Origin: Shewanella sp. c952
Lineage (GTDB): Bacteria; Pseudomonadota; Gammaproteobacteria; Enterobacterales; Shewanellaceae
Assembly: GCF_019654975.1 (NCBI RefSeq)
Contig: NZ_BPEW01000040.1
Span: 1-38,996 of the forward strand
Direction of reading: 5' to 3'
DNA length: 38,996 bases
Positions within the stretch are counted from its first letter, which is position 1. Every line of letters begins with the position of its first letter. Position numbers and translations under genes: made by a program. Below the pieces are notes generated by a model. The model was given only the letters and a program-made list of their open reading frames with translations, made no database searches and was not told where the DNA came from. Positions 1-8,045 of this stretch are shown here, in pieces.

Positions 1-835
1 ACTTAGGGGTACATCTTGTTATTTGTTATCTTTCGCTATATTTTCTGCTTTAGGAACTTTTTGTATGCCATTGGTTTTCAATGTGTTTTTAGTTGGGCTT
101 GTAAGTGTTTAAAGCTTTTAATATTAAGTTATTGTTAGTTTATAGTCTTTTTTATTAGATTTTTCATTGGTTAAATTAATAATTTGATGTTTTTTACGTA
201 ATTGTATATTCGTAAGGAAAATTTGTTAATAATTAATTGAATCTTAATTTGTTATTAATTCCGACTTGAATTTATTAATTTAAAATTAAGTTTGCGTTTG
301 TTTTGTATATTGCTTTTTATTATTTATTTTTCTGTCTATATATCTAGTCATGCATTTGGTTATACTAATTTAATATAGTTTAAATTAGTCTTTTTTGGGA
401 CGGCGTAAATGTTGGACAAGCAGATAGTTGTAGAGAAGTTTCAGTACGGAAAAGCATTTATATCAATAAAGGTTGATTAAGAACTTGGGTTTCAATACAA
501 GGCGTATGGTTGAGAATGTTAAATCCTGATAGCGCAACTCAATACACTGCTGAAAGCCCTACGAAGCCGCTATGATGTGCTAAATGCGCAAAGTAGTGGT
601 AGCTATCTTCATACTGTATTAGATGTTCCGGTTGATGACAGTATGCGCTATTTGGCGCAGTAGCGGAGATAGTTCTACTGCGTGCATCAAGGCTATATGC
701 CGAGCTTAAGACGACTTTATAAGGGGTGAGGGCTGCTGAGAAAACTAAAGCAGGGATTTGCTATTTTCGCCTTAATGTTTTGCTAAGCGTTGAATTACTG
801 TCGAATGAACGGCCAAGTGGAAGTCATTTGGCAAT
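1..835. other. AT-rich non-coding stretch with possible gene remnant
   Basis: No intact gene is visible. Bases 1-400 are extremely AT-rich. Between about 480 and 722 the composition becomes gene-like and short open stretches occur in several frames. One runs at 523-660 (it contains RYDVLNAQSSGSYLHTVLDV) and appears to continue after a frame change at 663-722 (AEIVLLRASRLYAELKTTL, then a stop). This pattern suggests the decayed 3' end of a gene, but I do not recognise the family. The left edge carries the 13-mer AGGGGTACATCTT (5-17), which recurs upstream of nrfA. Confidence 0.35.
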
Positions 836-867
836 AAAAATGCCAGTCGGTGAGGTGACTGGCATTT
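836..867 (-). terminator. Rho-independent terminator of nrfA
   Basis: A perfect 10-bp stem (AATGCCAGTC / GACTGGCATT) with an 8-nt loop is followed on the minus strand by a T-run. It sits about 40 bases past the nrfA stop codon. Confidence 0.85.
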
Positions 868-904
868 AGTTTGGAGATGTATCTTTAGCTAATTACATTT
901 GCAA

Positions 905-2569
905 TTAATGTAGTTCAGCAGGCCAATCTTTTTCTACACGCTCTTTGATGAACTCTTCTTTAGAGGTCTTCATCGCATCGAGGTCAAGACCTGCGAGCGG
1001 TTGTACTTTTGCTTTGCTGTCGTACTTAGTTGCATCGTAGACATAGTCTGCATCGTACTTATCAAGCAGTGTATTCGCTTCGATGATTGCCGCATCTAAA
1101 ATCGTATTAGACTTGGTTAGCAAGCGAATAGCTTCTGCTGGGTTGTGGGCATAGATCCCGTGAGATGCGGTAGCGCTATCCCAGAACCATTGTGCATTAC
1201 GTACTTTGGTAAGTAGGCTGTTCATTTCAGTTGCAAGTTCATTACCAGCAGTTAGCGCACCTTCATAAGCAGCTTTGGCTTCGCCAATAGACTTTCCTGC
1301 TTCTAAGCCTTCAATACCATTAGCAGCCCAAATAGCCTGGGCTTTAAAGTGTACTTCAGTCAGGCGTGGGTCTGTGCCTTTGTCCTCAAAACGAAGTGCA
1401 TTGATACTGGCTTTGCGTATCTCAAACTTAGACTCTAATTTATCTGCATCATGACAATCGGTGCAGCTAGCTGGAAGCTTGTTGGCATCAAATGCGACTT
1501 TATGATTTGAGTACTCTTGTCCATCAGCGTTAGTTGATTTCGGCATGTGACAAGTATTACAGCTGAACTCTAAGTGATTTGACATCATGTGGTCGGTACG
1601 ATCCATCATGTTTTCATACTCTGGGTGCTGTGCTTTTAGCGACGGTGCACCAGAGATAGCGTTAGTCCAATCCTTAAAGTTCTTCTCATCGTAGAATGCT
1701 AACTGCGCTTCAGCGGCAAAACCCTTGTAAAGGTTGTCGTTACCTTTGTAGTCAACCACAGTTGCGTAATCGGTATCTACACCAGGCACCCAATGATCCC
1801 AAGGGTAGCGTACTTTTTTGGAGTCGTTGCCATCGAAGTAGTATTCAACATGACACTGAGCACAGGTTTGGCCGGCTTGGTCAACATGCTCTTGCGCTGT
1901 GAATGTTTTATCAATCACGTCCATTGCACGAGTAGTATATCCACGACTTAGTCGTAGCGTATTTTCACCGAGTTCATGACAATCTGCACAACCGATAGTG
2001 TTTGGCATCTCTTCGCCCCACACCGACCAGCCATTGTCAGCAAACTTGCCTTCACCAACCTCTTCAAACATACGTCCGACATCTGGAGATTTACAAGACC
2101 AACAGCTTGCTTTCATGGCTTCACCGACGATTTCGCCATCATGACCGATAAGCGGAGCGCCAGTACGTAGTGTTTTAATTATGTCAGTTAATGCAAAGTG
2201 ATGACCACGAGCACGATTGTAGTCTTTAGCGAATCCGTATCCTGCCCAAGCGCTGACAAGGTTAGGGTTAGCAGCTAATAAATCCGTTGGTATACCTGAC
2301 TCTGGGTTGCTTTCTTCCGTTTGCGCCCAAGTGGTGTACTGATCAGGGAAGGTTTCTTTCCAGTTATCGCTGTTGTAGAAATCAGTTTCTACAGGCGGCT
2401 CTACAGGTGGTTCAACTGGCGGTTCTACCGGTGGTATAGTGACACACACATTTGTGTCAGGATTGAGTTCTGTTCCATCAGGACAGGTTTTAGTTTTATC
2501 ATCATCATCGCTACACGCTGATAATGCGGTCATTACCGCTACGGCGATAGCAAGCTTTTGTAGTCTCAT
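905..2569 (-). CDS. nrfA: Pentaheme cytochrome c nitrite reductase (ammonia-forming), lipoprotein form
   Basis: Predicted to reduce nitrite to ammonium with six electrons in the periplasm (dissimilatory nitrate reduction to ammonium). Seen: five haem motifs, the first being the NrfA hallmark CWSCK (about residues 156-160, lysine-ligated active-site haem), then CADCH (194), CAQCH (236), CNTCH (337) and CTDCH (369). The active-site blocks TLRTGAP, CHVEYYF and KAQHPEYE are present. The N-terminus is a lipoprotein signal (LSAC, Cys19) rather than the cleaved signal peptide of classical NrfA. It is followed by an acidic stretch, a Cys30...Cys43-type loop and a short proline/glutamate repeat (PPVE units) that looks like a spacer. 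The start is the ATG at 2569, with AGGAG 5 bases upstream; a GTG lies one codon earlier. The protein is 554 aa, longer than typical NrfA because of the N-terminal tether. It is monocistronic with its own terminator. Family call very sure; lipidation inferred. Confidence 0.95.
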   Translation of the reverse strand: MRLQKLAIAVAVMTALSACSDDDDKTKTCPDGTELNPDTNVCVTIPPVEPPVEPPVEPPVETDFYNSDNWKETFPDQYTTWAQTEESNPESGIPTDLLAANPNLVSAWAGYGFAKDYNRARGHHFALTDIIKTLRTGAPLIGHDGEIVGEAMKASCWSCKSPDVGRMFEEVGEGKFADNGWSVWGEEMPNTIGCADCHELGENTLRLSRGYTTRAMDVIDKTFTAQEHVDQAGQTCAQCHVEYYFDGNDSKKVRYPWDHWVPGVDTDYATVVDYKGNDNLYKGFAAEAQLAFYDEKNFKDWTNAISGAPSLKAQHPEYENMMDRTDHMMSNHLEFSCNTCHMPKSTNADGQEYSNHKVAFDANKLPASCTDCHDADKLESKFEIRKASINALRFEDKGTDPRLTEVHFKAQAIWAANGIEGLEAGKSIGEAKAAYEGALTAGNELATEMNSLLTKVRNAQWFWDSATASHGIYAHNPAEAIRLLTKSNTILDAAIIEANTLLDKYDADYVYDATKYDSKAKVQPLAGLDLDAMKTSKEEFIKERVEKDWPAELH

Positions 2570-2791
2570 CACAACTCCTCTAAATAATATTTTTGTTATT
2601 TATTATTTGCTTGTTTACTGATTCTCTAATATAGATTTATATTGTTAGCGTAATAAAGATTGTTATATTTTGTATCTGGCAATATTTATTTCTAACCAAG
2701 ATAAATTTACGTTTTTAATTTATTAAATAATATTAATCTGTCGCTAAATAATTAACATGAGGGTTGGGTTTGTTATACATTTTATTAACGG

Positions 2792-2813
2792 TAACGTGAG
2801 AGTGATCAATAAA
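2792..2813 (-). promoter_or_regulatory. Weak CRP-like site upstream of nrfA
   Basis: On the minus strand the sequence reads ATTGA-N6-TCACG, which matches 3 of 5 and 4 of 5 positions of the CRP half-sites. It lies about 230 bp upstream of the nrfA start. Suggestive only. Confidence 0.25.
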
Positions 2814-2857
2814 TTTACAAAACTTAGTTGTAAACAAAATAAGATAAATCTAACAAA

Positions 2858-2887
2858 TACCTACAAAGGGGTACATCTTTGTGGGTA
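2858..2887 (-). promoter_or_regulatory. NarL/NarP-like 7-2-7 box upstream of nrfA
   Basis: TACCTAC-AA-AGGGGTA at 2858-2873 matches the NarP/NarL inverted heptamer consensus TACYYMT-N2-AKRRGTA at 13 of 14 positions. A further heptamer-like GTGGGTA follows at 2881-2887. The arrangement is symmetrical, so orientation is uninformative. The site is about 290 bp upstream of the nrfA start, which implies a long leader or a distant promoter. Confidence 0.55.
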
Positions 2888-3389
2888 TCATGTGAGCCAG
2901 TCTATATCAGGGTTTGCTGTGTAAGTTGCTGTTCTAATTTAGCCGTTCGCGTTGTTTGCTGCATATGTGTTTACGTGTAGCGGTGTTAATGAAGTGTAAT
3001 TTCTTTGGGTTTATTTTACGTGAATACCTGAGGGTGTAAATGATGTTTATTAGTTAAATATATACCACTGTTGGTTTTTTAAATTTGTATGGTCAATTTG
3101 TTTTTAATTTTTTATATAGTTGATGATGAAAGAGTTAGGAAATTATAGCGCTATTTTATTTTTATATTTTTCAGCTGTTGTGGTAATTATTTTATTTTGC
3201 TAGGGAGTTTTTTAATAGCAAGACTTTTAGTTTTTCGGTGCTAATAAATATTATATTAAAGTAGAGTTAATTTAAGTAAGCCTTGTTTTCTACAGAATGC
3301 ATTTAAATTTAATAATAGCCAAGTGACTACTTTAGCCGGGTTTGTCATGGCAAAGTTCACGTCGGCAGCTATGTTGTCGCTTTAGGGTA

Positions 3390-4064
3390 TTACTGTGATG
3401 CAATAGGTGCTGTTTTACGTTTATATAAGCGATAACTGATAGCTAAGGTTAAGCAGATCCCGGCAGGAATGATCAAAGCGTAAAACTGAAACTGCTTAAA
3501 TAACAAGGCCCCTAGCGCCCCGCCACAAATGAAGCCGATAATAATGAGCAGAAACAGCACCGCTTTACGTCTGTCGAATCCCTCTCCTTTAAGCCAGCTT
3601 CCCAACATAATCCCAAGATCTGTAAAGATCCCGGTGACATGAGTGGTTCTGACAATGGCACCACTGTATGTTGTCGCTAGCGCATTTTGCAGTCCACAAG
3701 CTGCAGATGCCATGTAATGCCCCACAAAACTGCCTGCTTGTAGAAAGTAGATAGCACCGATTAATAGTAAACCTTCAGCAACGAGTAAGGTGTCATAATG
3801 ACGACCAAGTTTTACTGAACTGCCAGATAGCAATGCACCCGATAATGTCGCGCCGATGATAAAGCTGATAAGTATCCCAAGTAGGTGAAGCAGGGCGGTG
3901 GGAGAAGAGCTGAGTAATTGAGTGCCCACTAAAGTCGCAGTACCTGAGAGGTGCGATACAGACTGGTGCTCGAAACCTAATAAACCAATGGCATTGACGC
4001 AGCCAGCAATCAACGCTAGCACAAAGGCGCCATATTCAACCCATTTGGGCAATTTTGATATCAC
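3390..4064 (-). CDS. DUF1275 (YoaK-type) inner-membrane protein
   Basis: Multi-pass membrane protein of the DUF1275/YoaK family; its biochemical role is unknown. Seen: about six hydrophobic segments and the family's N-terminal block with GCVNAIGLLGFEHQSVSHLS and a following glycine- and threonine-rich helix. The open frame reaches a TTG at 4085. However, GGAG lies 5 bases before a GTG at 4064, which is the better start and gives about 224 aa beginning at ISKLPKW. It is divergent from the DUF134 gene with a 385-bp gap. No operon partner on its strand is close. Family assignment is good; function unknown. Confidence 0.8.
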   Translation of the reverse strand: MISKLPKWVEYGAFVLALIAGCVNAIGLLGFEHQSVSHLSGTATLVGTQLLSSSPTALLHLLGILISFIIGATLSGALLSGSSVKLGRHYDTLLVAEGLLLIGAIYFLQAGSFVGHYMASAACGLQNALATTYSGAIVRTTHVTGIFTDLGIMLGSWLKGEGFDRRKAVLFLLIIIGFICGGALGALLFKQFQFYALIIPAGICLTLAISYRLYKRKTAPIASQ

Positions 4065-4449
4065 GTACACTCCAGAGTTAGCCAAATTGGCCTGTCATTG
4101 TCGATGTTTGCTATGCCGGTGTTGCAAGGGCAGTTGGTCGCAGGGTATTGCTTAAGGTTCAGCGTTAGAGAGGTTGGTTGTTTTACCACTCTATTTTGCC
4201 GCTGATCCAGAGAGCAAACTGTATTGTTGCTCGCAAAACTGGGCGCTGTAATAGCACTTGGCGAATAGCGAGGCTTTATGCTTAAGGCATTAACTCAATT
4301 CAGTGATCTCGAATATTGAACTGCGTGAACTAGTCCACAGTTTAGTGTTACCCAGTTGGCATACTATCAAGTTATTGGCGTAGGCCAATAACTCACAATG
4401 GCCATTTAATATTGGCTGATATCTTACCATTGGCAAATTAGGCTGATTG
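4065..4449. other. Intergenic region between DUF1275 and DUF134 genes
   Basis: Divergent promoter region of 385 bp with no gene. It holds one strong inverted repeat at 4370-4393, described separately, and related TTGGC/GCCAAT half-sites just downstream (around 4400-4435). Confidence 0.5.
4370..4393. promoter_or_regulatory. Perfect inverted repeat upstream of the DUF134 gene
   Basis: Arms AGTTATTGGC and GCCAATAACT are 10-bp perfect complements around a 4-base centre, 56 bp upstream of the DUF134 start. There is no T-run, so an operator is more likely than a terminator. The DUF134 helix-turn-helix protein is the obvious candidate ligand; this is inference. Confidence 0.5.
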
Positions 4450-4752
4450 ATGTCCAGACCAAAGAAATGTAGAAAGTTATCCTGTAGCGCTCCCTATAGC
4501 CTGTTTAAGCCTAATGGTGTTCCGTCTGTTGAGTTGGAAAAAATCCATATTGATGCTGATGAGTTTGAAGCTCTGAATTTAGGCGATGTGCAAAAAATGA
4601 GTCAACTCGATGCTGCTGCTTCTATGGGGATATCTCGACAAACATTTGGCTACTTGCTGGCAAGCGCACGTAAAAAAGTGGCGACGGCGATCACTCAAGG
4701 TCATGGGTTAGTGTTGCCACAATCAACAGATACCAAAAGGGAAGTGTTATGA
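4450..4752 (+). CDS. DUF134 (UPF0251) family DNA-binding protein
   Basis: Small helix-turn-helix protein of the DUF134 family, probably a transcriptional regulator. Seen: the N-terminal SRPKKCRKL block, the conserved DEFEALNLGD segment (about residues 37-46) and a C-terminal HTH with MSQLDAAASMGISRQTFGYL (about 52-71). The length of 100 aa is usual for the family. A TTG at 4447 precedes it in frame, but the ATG at 4450 is the likelier start. The stop overlaps the next start by four bases (ATGA), so it is translationally coupled to the NifX-like gene. That pairing is common for this family. The inverted repeat at 4370-4393 may be its own operator. Confidence 0.88.
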   Translation: MSRPKKCRKLSCSAPYSLFKPNGVPSVELEKIHIDADEFEALNLGDVQKMSQLDAAASMGISRQTFGYLLASARKKVATAITQGHGLVLPQSTDTKREVL

Positions 4753-5246
4753 TTATTGCAATGCCGATGAGCCGCGGTCGATTAGCGGGTCACTTCACTA
4801 AGGCGCCACGTATCGGTTTTTATAACGAGTACCACCACTTAGTGACCAGTTTCGACAATCCAGCACTAGCAGGCGGCTGCAGTGCTAAAAAGGCGATGTT
4901 AGATCTAATTAAACAGCAAAAGACAGATGTTGTCATGGTGCAACATATTGGCGAGCGTATGCTGGGCAAGTTGCTCGCTGCAGGGATTAGTGTCAGCAAA
5001 GGTGATAGCGCTTTAAGTATCGAACAGCTGTTAGATCAAAGCACTGATACAACTTTTAGATTGCTAGATGCTTCTCAAGGACGCACTTCGCTGAATCACC
5101 TTAAAAAAGGTGGTTGTTGTGGCGGAGAAACGGGTGGATGTAGCTGCGGTGGTGCTGATGCAAAAACAACGATCTTGAGTCCAGACAATAAGCAAAACAC
5201 TGCTGCTGACAAGCTTAATTATGCAGGATTTAGAGTTATAAATTAG
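4749..5246 (+). CDS. NifX/NafY-like (dinitrogenase iron-molybdenum cofactor) domain protein
   Basis: Belongs to the PF02579 fold that binds metal clusters or cofactors in the NifB/NifX/NafY group. No nitrogenase genes are nearby, so a role in nitrogen fixation is not implied; a small metal- or Fe-S-carrier function is plausible. Seen: the domain over residues 1-100, with MSRGRLAGHFTKAPRIGFY near the N-terminus and the KKAMLDLIK and VQHIGERMLGKLLAAGI segments. It has a cysteine-rich, glycine-rich tail (Cys123, Cys124, Cys131, Cys133) that could ligate metal. GGGAAG precedes the ATG, which overlaps the DUF134 stop. Family sure; substrate unknown. Confidence 0.85.
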   Translation: MIIAMPMSRGRLAGHFTKAPRIGFYNEYHHLVTSFDNPALAGGCSAKKAMLDLIKQQKTDVVMVQHIGERMLGKLLAAGISVSKGDSALSIEQLLDQSTDTTFRLLDASQGRTSLNHLKKGGCCGGETGGCSCGGADAKTTILSPDNKQNTAADKLNYAGFRVIN

Positions 5247-5280
5247 TGCTGCTATGGCAGCAGCTTCAAAGGGGGAAACT

Positions 5281-5306
5281 GGCAGTGGTGTGCCTAGACC
5301 ACTGCC
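5281..5306. terminator. Hairpin between convergent NifX-like and EamA genes
   Basis: A 9-bp perfect stem GGCAGTGGT / ACCACTGCC with an 8-base loop lies between the convergent genes. A smaller GCTGC/GCAGC hairpin sits just before it (5249-5262). Neither has a good T-run, so termination is inferred from position. Confidence 0.45.
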
Positions 5307-5365
5307 GTTATGCCGATTCAGTGATTCGAACCGATTTCAATTGCACTCAGAGAATTAATGATTTG

Positions 5366-6235
5366 CTATTTTTTGCGGATGATTTGAATCAGTGTCGGTG
5401 CAATTGAGGCCAAGATCATACTGGCCATAAGCAGGTATTGATGAGGCGTAAATGACTCTCCTAACAACACCATCCCACTGACAATGCCCGCGACGGGGTT
5501 CGCTATGCCTCCAAAGGTGAAATCAACCACTGTCATGCGCTGCAGTAACCAGACATACATGATATAGCCAAGTACGGTATTAAGCATGATTATCCAGCCT
5601 AGGCCAAACGCATTTTCCATACTAAAGCCCTGTATTGCTGCAAAGTATTGCTCTGGTGAAAATAGCGAGTGAATAGCGGCAGCAATAGACAGCAGTACGC
5701 CACCGACAATTAATTGCCAAGTGAGTACCGTCCACCAGTGAATTCGGGTGCCGAGGGCTTTTGTTATGGTGCTACCTACGATAATGCAGCTAATAGCGGC
5801 AAGCATTGCCAGTAACCCAATCGGATTTAAGCTGATAGCACTCGGGTCAAACAGCATCCAAGCCAATATCACCAATACTGCACCAAATCCTGCCTGCAAA
5901 GTGCTTGGTCGCTTTTTACTCACGACCCAATGAAACAGCATGGCAAATACTGGCACCGAAACCATGCCAACCCCAGAGATAGCAGAGGGCAGGGTTAACG
6001 CCATAATAAAAATAAAACTAAAGAACAGCGCAATATTAATCGCCCCCAGCTTAATCAGTACTGGCCAGTCTGTTTTGTTGGGTAAACTGGGTTTAAGGGC
6101 TAACAGTAATAAACCTGCAGGTAGTGCTCGGATAGCACCTAACAATAATGGTGGCCAGTCTGGCAGCGTAAACTGGGTCATGGCATAGGTGGTACCCCAG
6201 AAAAAAGCTGGGATCATGGCGAGAAAAATATTCAT
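5366..6235 (-). CDS. EamA-family (drug/metabolite transporter) permease
   Basis: Inner-membrane exporter of the DMT superfamily, 289 aa, with about ten hydrophobic helices in two EamA repeats (roughly residues 3-130 and 140-285). The N-terminal block FFWGTTYAMTQFTLPDWPPL and the later PVAGIVSGMVLLGESFTPHQ, with its conserved gene-family glutamate, are visible. SD AAGGTAG precedes the ATG. It is divergent from a MarR gene, and the shared intergenic region holds three TATCTT-N6-AAGATA type repeats. It is therefore probably the target the MarR protein represses. Substrate cannot be read from sequence. Confidence 0.88.
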   Translation of the reverse strand: MNIFLAMIPAFFWGTTYAMTQFTLPDWPPLLLGAIRALPAGLLLLALKPSLPNKTDWPVLIKLGAINIALFFSFIFIMALTLPSAISGVGMVSVPVFAMLFHWVVSKKRPSTLQAGFGAVLVILAWMLFDPSAISLNPIGLLAMLAAISCIIVGSTITKALGTRIHWWTVLTWQLIVGGVLLSIAAAIHSLFSPEQYFAAIQGFSMENAFGLGWIIMLNTVLGYIMYVWLLQRMTVVDFTFGGIANPVAGIVSGMVLLGESFTPHQYLLMASMILASIAPTLIQIIRKK

Positions 6236-6254
6236 AAACTACCTTACGATTAAG

Positions 6255-6340
6255 TATCTTTACGTGAAGATAGTTTTAGTTTGAACCTGAATCTTATTTT
6301 TGTAAAGTATCTTTTTATCAAGTATCTTTATATCAAGATT
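6255..6340. promoter_or_regulatory. Three MarR-type operators
   Basis: Site 1 is TATCTT-tacgtg-AAGATA (6255-6272), a perfect inverted repeat. Site 2 is TATCTT-tatatc-AAGATT (6323-6340). Site 3 is TATCTT-tttatc-AAGTAT (6308-6325), imperfect and overlapping site 2. All have the same 6-base spacing and lie between the divergent EamA and MarR starts. This is the classical arrangement for a MarR repressor controlling itself and its neighbour. Confidence 0.7.
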
Positions 6341-6387
6341 AATTAACTGAGCGTTAATTCGTTTAACTAGCTGAGATAGAATGTGAA

Positions 6388-6879
6388 ATGGATGATATAG
6401 ATAAAGTTGCTGCGCAGTGGAACAAAGAGAAGCCACAACTCGATACGCAGCCGATGGAAATTTTTGGTCGGATGATGCGATTGCAAAAACACCTTGGAGT
6501 GGAAATTGCTGCCTGCCATAAACAATACGGCTTAACGTTTGGAGAGTTTGACGTGTTGGCAACACTTAGGCGCTCAGGTAAGCCTTTTAATCTCACACCA
6601 TCAGCACTGTTATCTTCGATGATGCTGACCTCTGGCGCGATGACAAATCGACTCGATAAGTTGCAGGCTAAAGACTTAATTGAGCGGGTGCATAGCACTG
6701 AAGATCGCCGCAGTGTGTCTGTGGGGCTAACCGACAAGGGTTTTGCCATTATAGATACTGCAATAGAAGAGCATGTACGTGTGCAGCATAAGCTGGTGCA
6801 GCAGCTTTCTGACACAGATAAGCCAGAGCTTAATCAGCTACTTAAAACTTGGTTAACGAGCTTTGAAGGGCAGCAGTAA
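6388..6879 (+). CDS. MarR-family transcriptional regulator
   Basis: Winged-helix repressor of 163 aa. Seen: an N-terminal dimerisation helix, a helix-turn-helix containing TPSALLSSMMLTSGAMTNRL, then the wing DRRSVSVGLTDKGFAII (the family's conserved D-R-R-x3-V-x-L-T-x2-G). It is divergent from the EamA exporter with inverted repeats between them, so it most likely represses both genes and is relieved by a ligand that the exporter removes. The SD is weak. Family certain, ligand unknown. Confidence 0.93.
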   Translation: MDDIDKVAAQWNKEKPQLDTQPMEIFGRMMRLQKHLGVEIAACHKQYGLTFGEFDVLATLRRSGKPFNLTPSALLSSMMLTSGAMTNRLDKLQAKDLIERVHSTEDRRSVSVGLTDKGFAIIDTAIEEHVRVQHKLVQQLSDTDKPELNQLLKTWLTSFEGQQ

Positions 6880-7000
6880 CACAGGTGTTCTGACACTTTT
6901 GCATCCGCCAGCTTTTAAGTGGAATAGTCAACGGTAACACTAATAGCCCTCGAACTGAGTGCTATATCGAATCAATATAAGACAATCGATTAAGGTGATA

Positions 7001-7882
7001 TCAGATTTTATCGGCTATCTTTTTGGCTTTATCAATAAAACACTTCATTGCTGGGTTGACCGTTTTACTGCTTAAATGAATGATTTCACTAAACCATATG
7101 TCAACTCTGGCATCATCAATAGCGAAAGTTTGTATTTTACCTGATTGAATATAAGGCTCTGCAATGTAGCTGGGCATCATCGACCAACCTAATCCCGCTG
7201 TTACCATCTCCATTATTTCATGGGCATTATTGGCAACAATAGAGTGGTTGCTGATCTTATGTGCTTCTTCCAAGCCTGACTCAAGCATAAAATTAAATAA
7301 TATCTGCGGAATAGCTCTTACCGATGCAATATCAAGTGAACGCTTTTTAATTAGTCTGTCAGTAGAGACTATATTCACCAAGTTAAATGCAAAACTTCGG
7401 CTCATGGTAAAATCAGCAGAGCTGGCAATACTGGTGGCTATCATACCTACATCGGCAATACCTGAACGGATCCATGAACGGATCTGCATGACATCGCCAC
7501 TGAGGATTTTTAAATTAATACTGGGGTATTTTTCTAAAACAGCGCTATAACAACTGGCGACTTCTGCACAGCGCATAGCGTTGTCTAATGCCAAGGTGAA
7601 ACTGGTCGGCTGTTTGGCGAGTACACTGTCGGCTTTGTTTTGGAATTGCTCGGCTTCTAACAATACTGGTTTGGCAAAGTGATACATATCCTGCCCACGC
7701 TTAGTGAGTTCAATACTACGTCGACTACGTTCAAATAACTCAAAGCCTAAATCAATTTCTAGGTTGGCGACTTGCTCGCTAACCGTCGATGAGTGCTTGC
7801 CTATTTTTATTGCTGCAGCTCTAAAGCTGCCACTTTCTACTGTTTGTACAAAAGCAGTTAATTGATCTAATGAGAATGACAT
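7001..7882 (-). CDS. LysR-family regulator paired with acylase 1
   Basis: 293 aa, normal LysR length. N-terminal HTH (FVQTVESGSFRAAAIKIGKH, about residues 11-30; SEQVANLE) and a periplasmic-binding-like effector domain follow. It is divergently oriented from the secreted acylase at 8046 with a 163-bp shared region, the usual layout for a LysR activator and its target. The HTH replaces the typical AAxxLxxSxxAVS with AAIKIGKHSSTVSEQV; the second LysR here has the same GKHxST pattern. The two are thus close paralogues within an LysR subgroup. The inducing ligand is unknown. Confidence 0.92.
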   Translation of the reverse strand: MSFSLDQLTAFVQTVESGSFRAAAIKIGKHSSTVSEQVANLEIDLGFELFERSRRSIELTKRGQDMYHFAKPVLLEAEQFQNKADSVLAKQPTSFTLALDNAMRCAEVASCYSAVLEKYPSINLKILSGDVMQIRSWIRSGIADVGMIATSIASSADFTMSRSFAFNLVNIVSTDRLIKKRSLDIASVRAIPQILFNFMLESGLEEAHKISNHSIVANNAHEIMEMVTAGLGWSMMPSYIAEPYIQSGKIQTFAIDDARVDIWFSEIIHLSSKTVNPAMKCFIDKAKKIADKI

Positions 7883-7905
7883 AGCATGACCTTATTACTT
7901 TTGGC

Positions 7906-7972
7906 GGGGTTTCCCCTTACTCAGTGATTATATGTTATGCCATTTTCCCATCATAATTACCACATCAACAAG
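7906..7972 (+). promoter_or_regulatory. Conserved acylase promoter, copy 1
   Basis: A GGGGTTT...TACTCAG element (from 7906) is followed 46 bases later by CATAAT (7952-7957) and then CACATCAA. The same order and spacing occur upstream of the other two acylases. CATAAT is a candidate -10; no good -35 is seen, as expected for an activator-dependent promoter. Confidence 0.5.
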
Positions 7973-8045
7973 CAATATGGTTCGCAGCAGACACTAAATA
8001 CTGCATAGCAATGACCATGACTAATTTAACTTATCGAGGTAACTT

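Larger units (their letters stand above)
2573..3389. other. 817-bp AT-rich intergenic region upstream of nrfA
   Basis: No credible gene is seen. Composition is strongly AT-rich, like the segment on the other side of nrfA. It holds the NarP-like box at 2858-2873, a weaker heptamer at 2881-2887 and a CRP-like half-palindrome at 2792-2813. The distal half (about 2900-3389) lies at the 3' end of the DUF1275 gene, which is also on the minus strand, and has no recognisable content. Confidence 0.5.

Noticed and set aside
6363..6815. 150-aa minus-strand open frame opposite the MarR gene
   Set aside because: The plus-strand frame encodes a clear MarR protein with HTH and wing; the antisense frame has no recognisable features.
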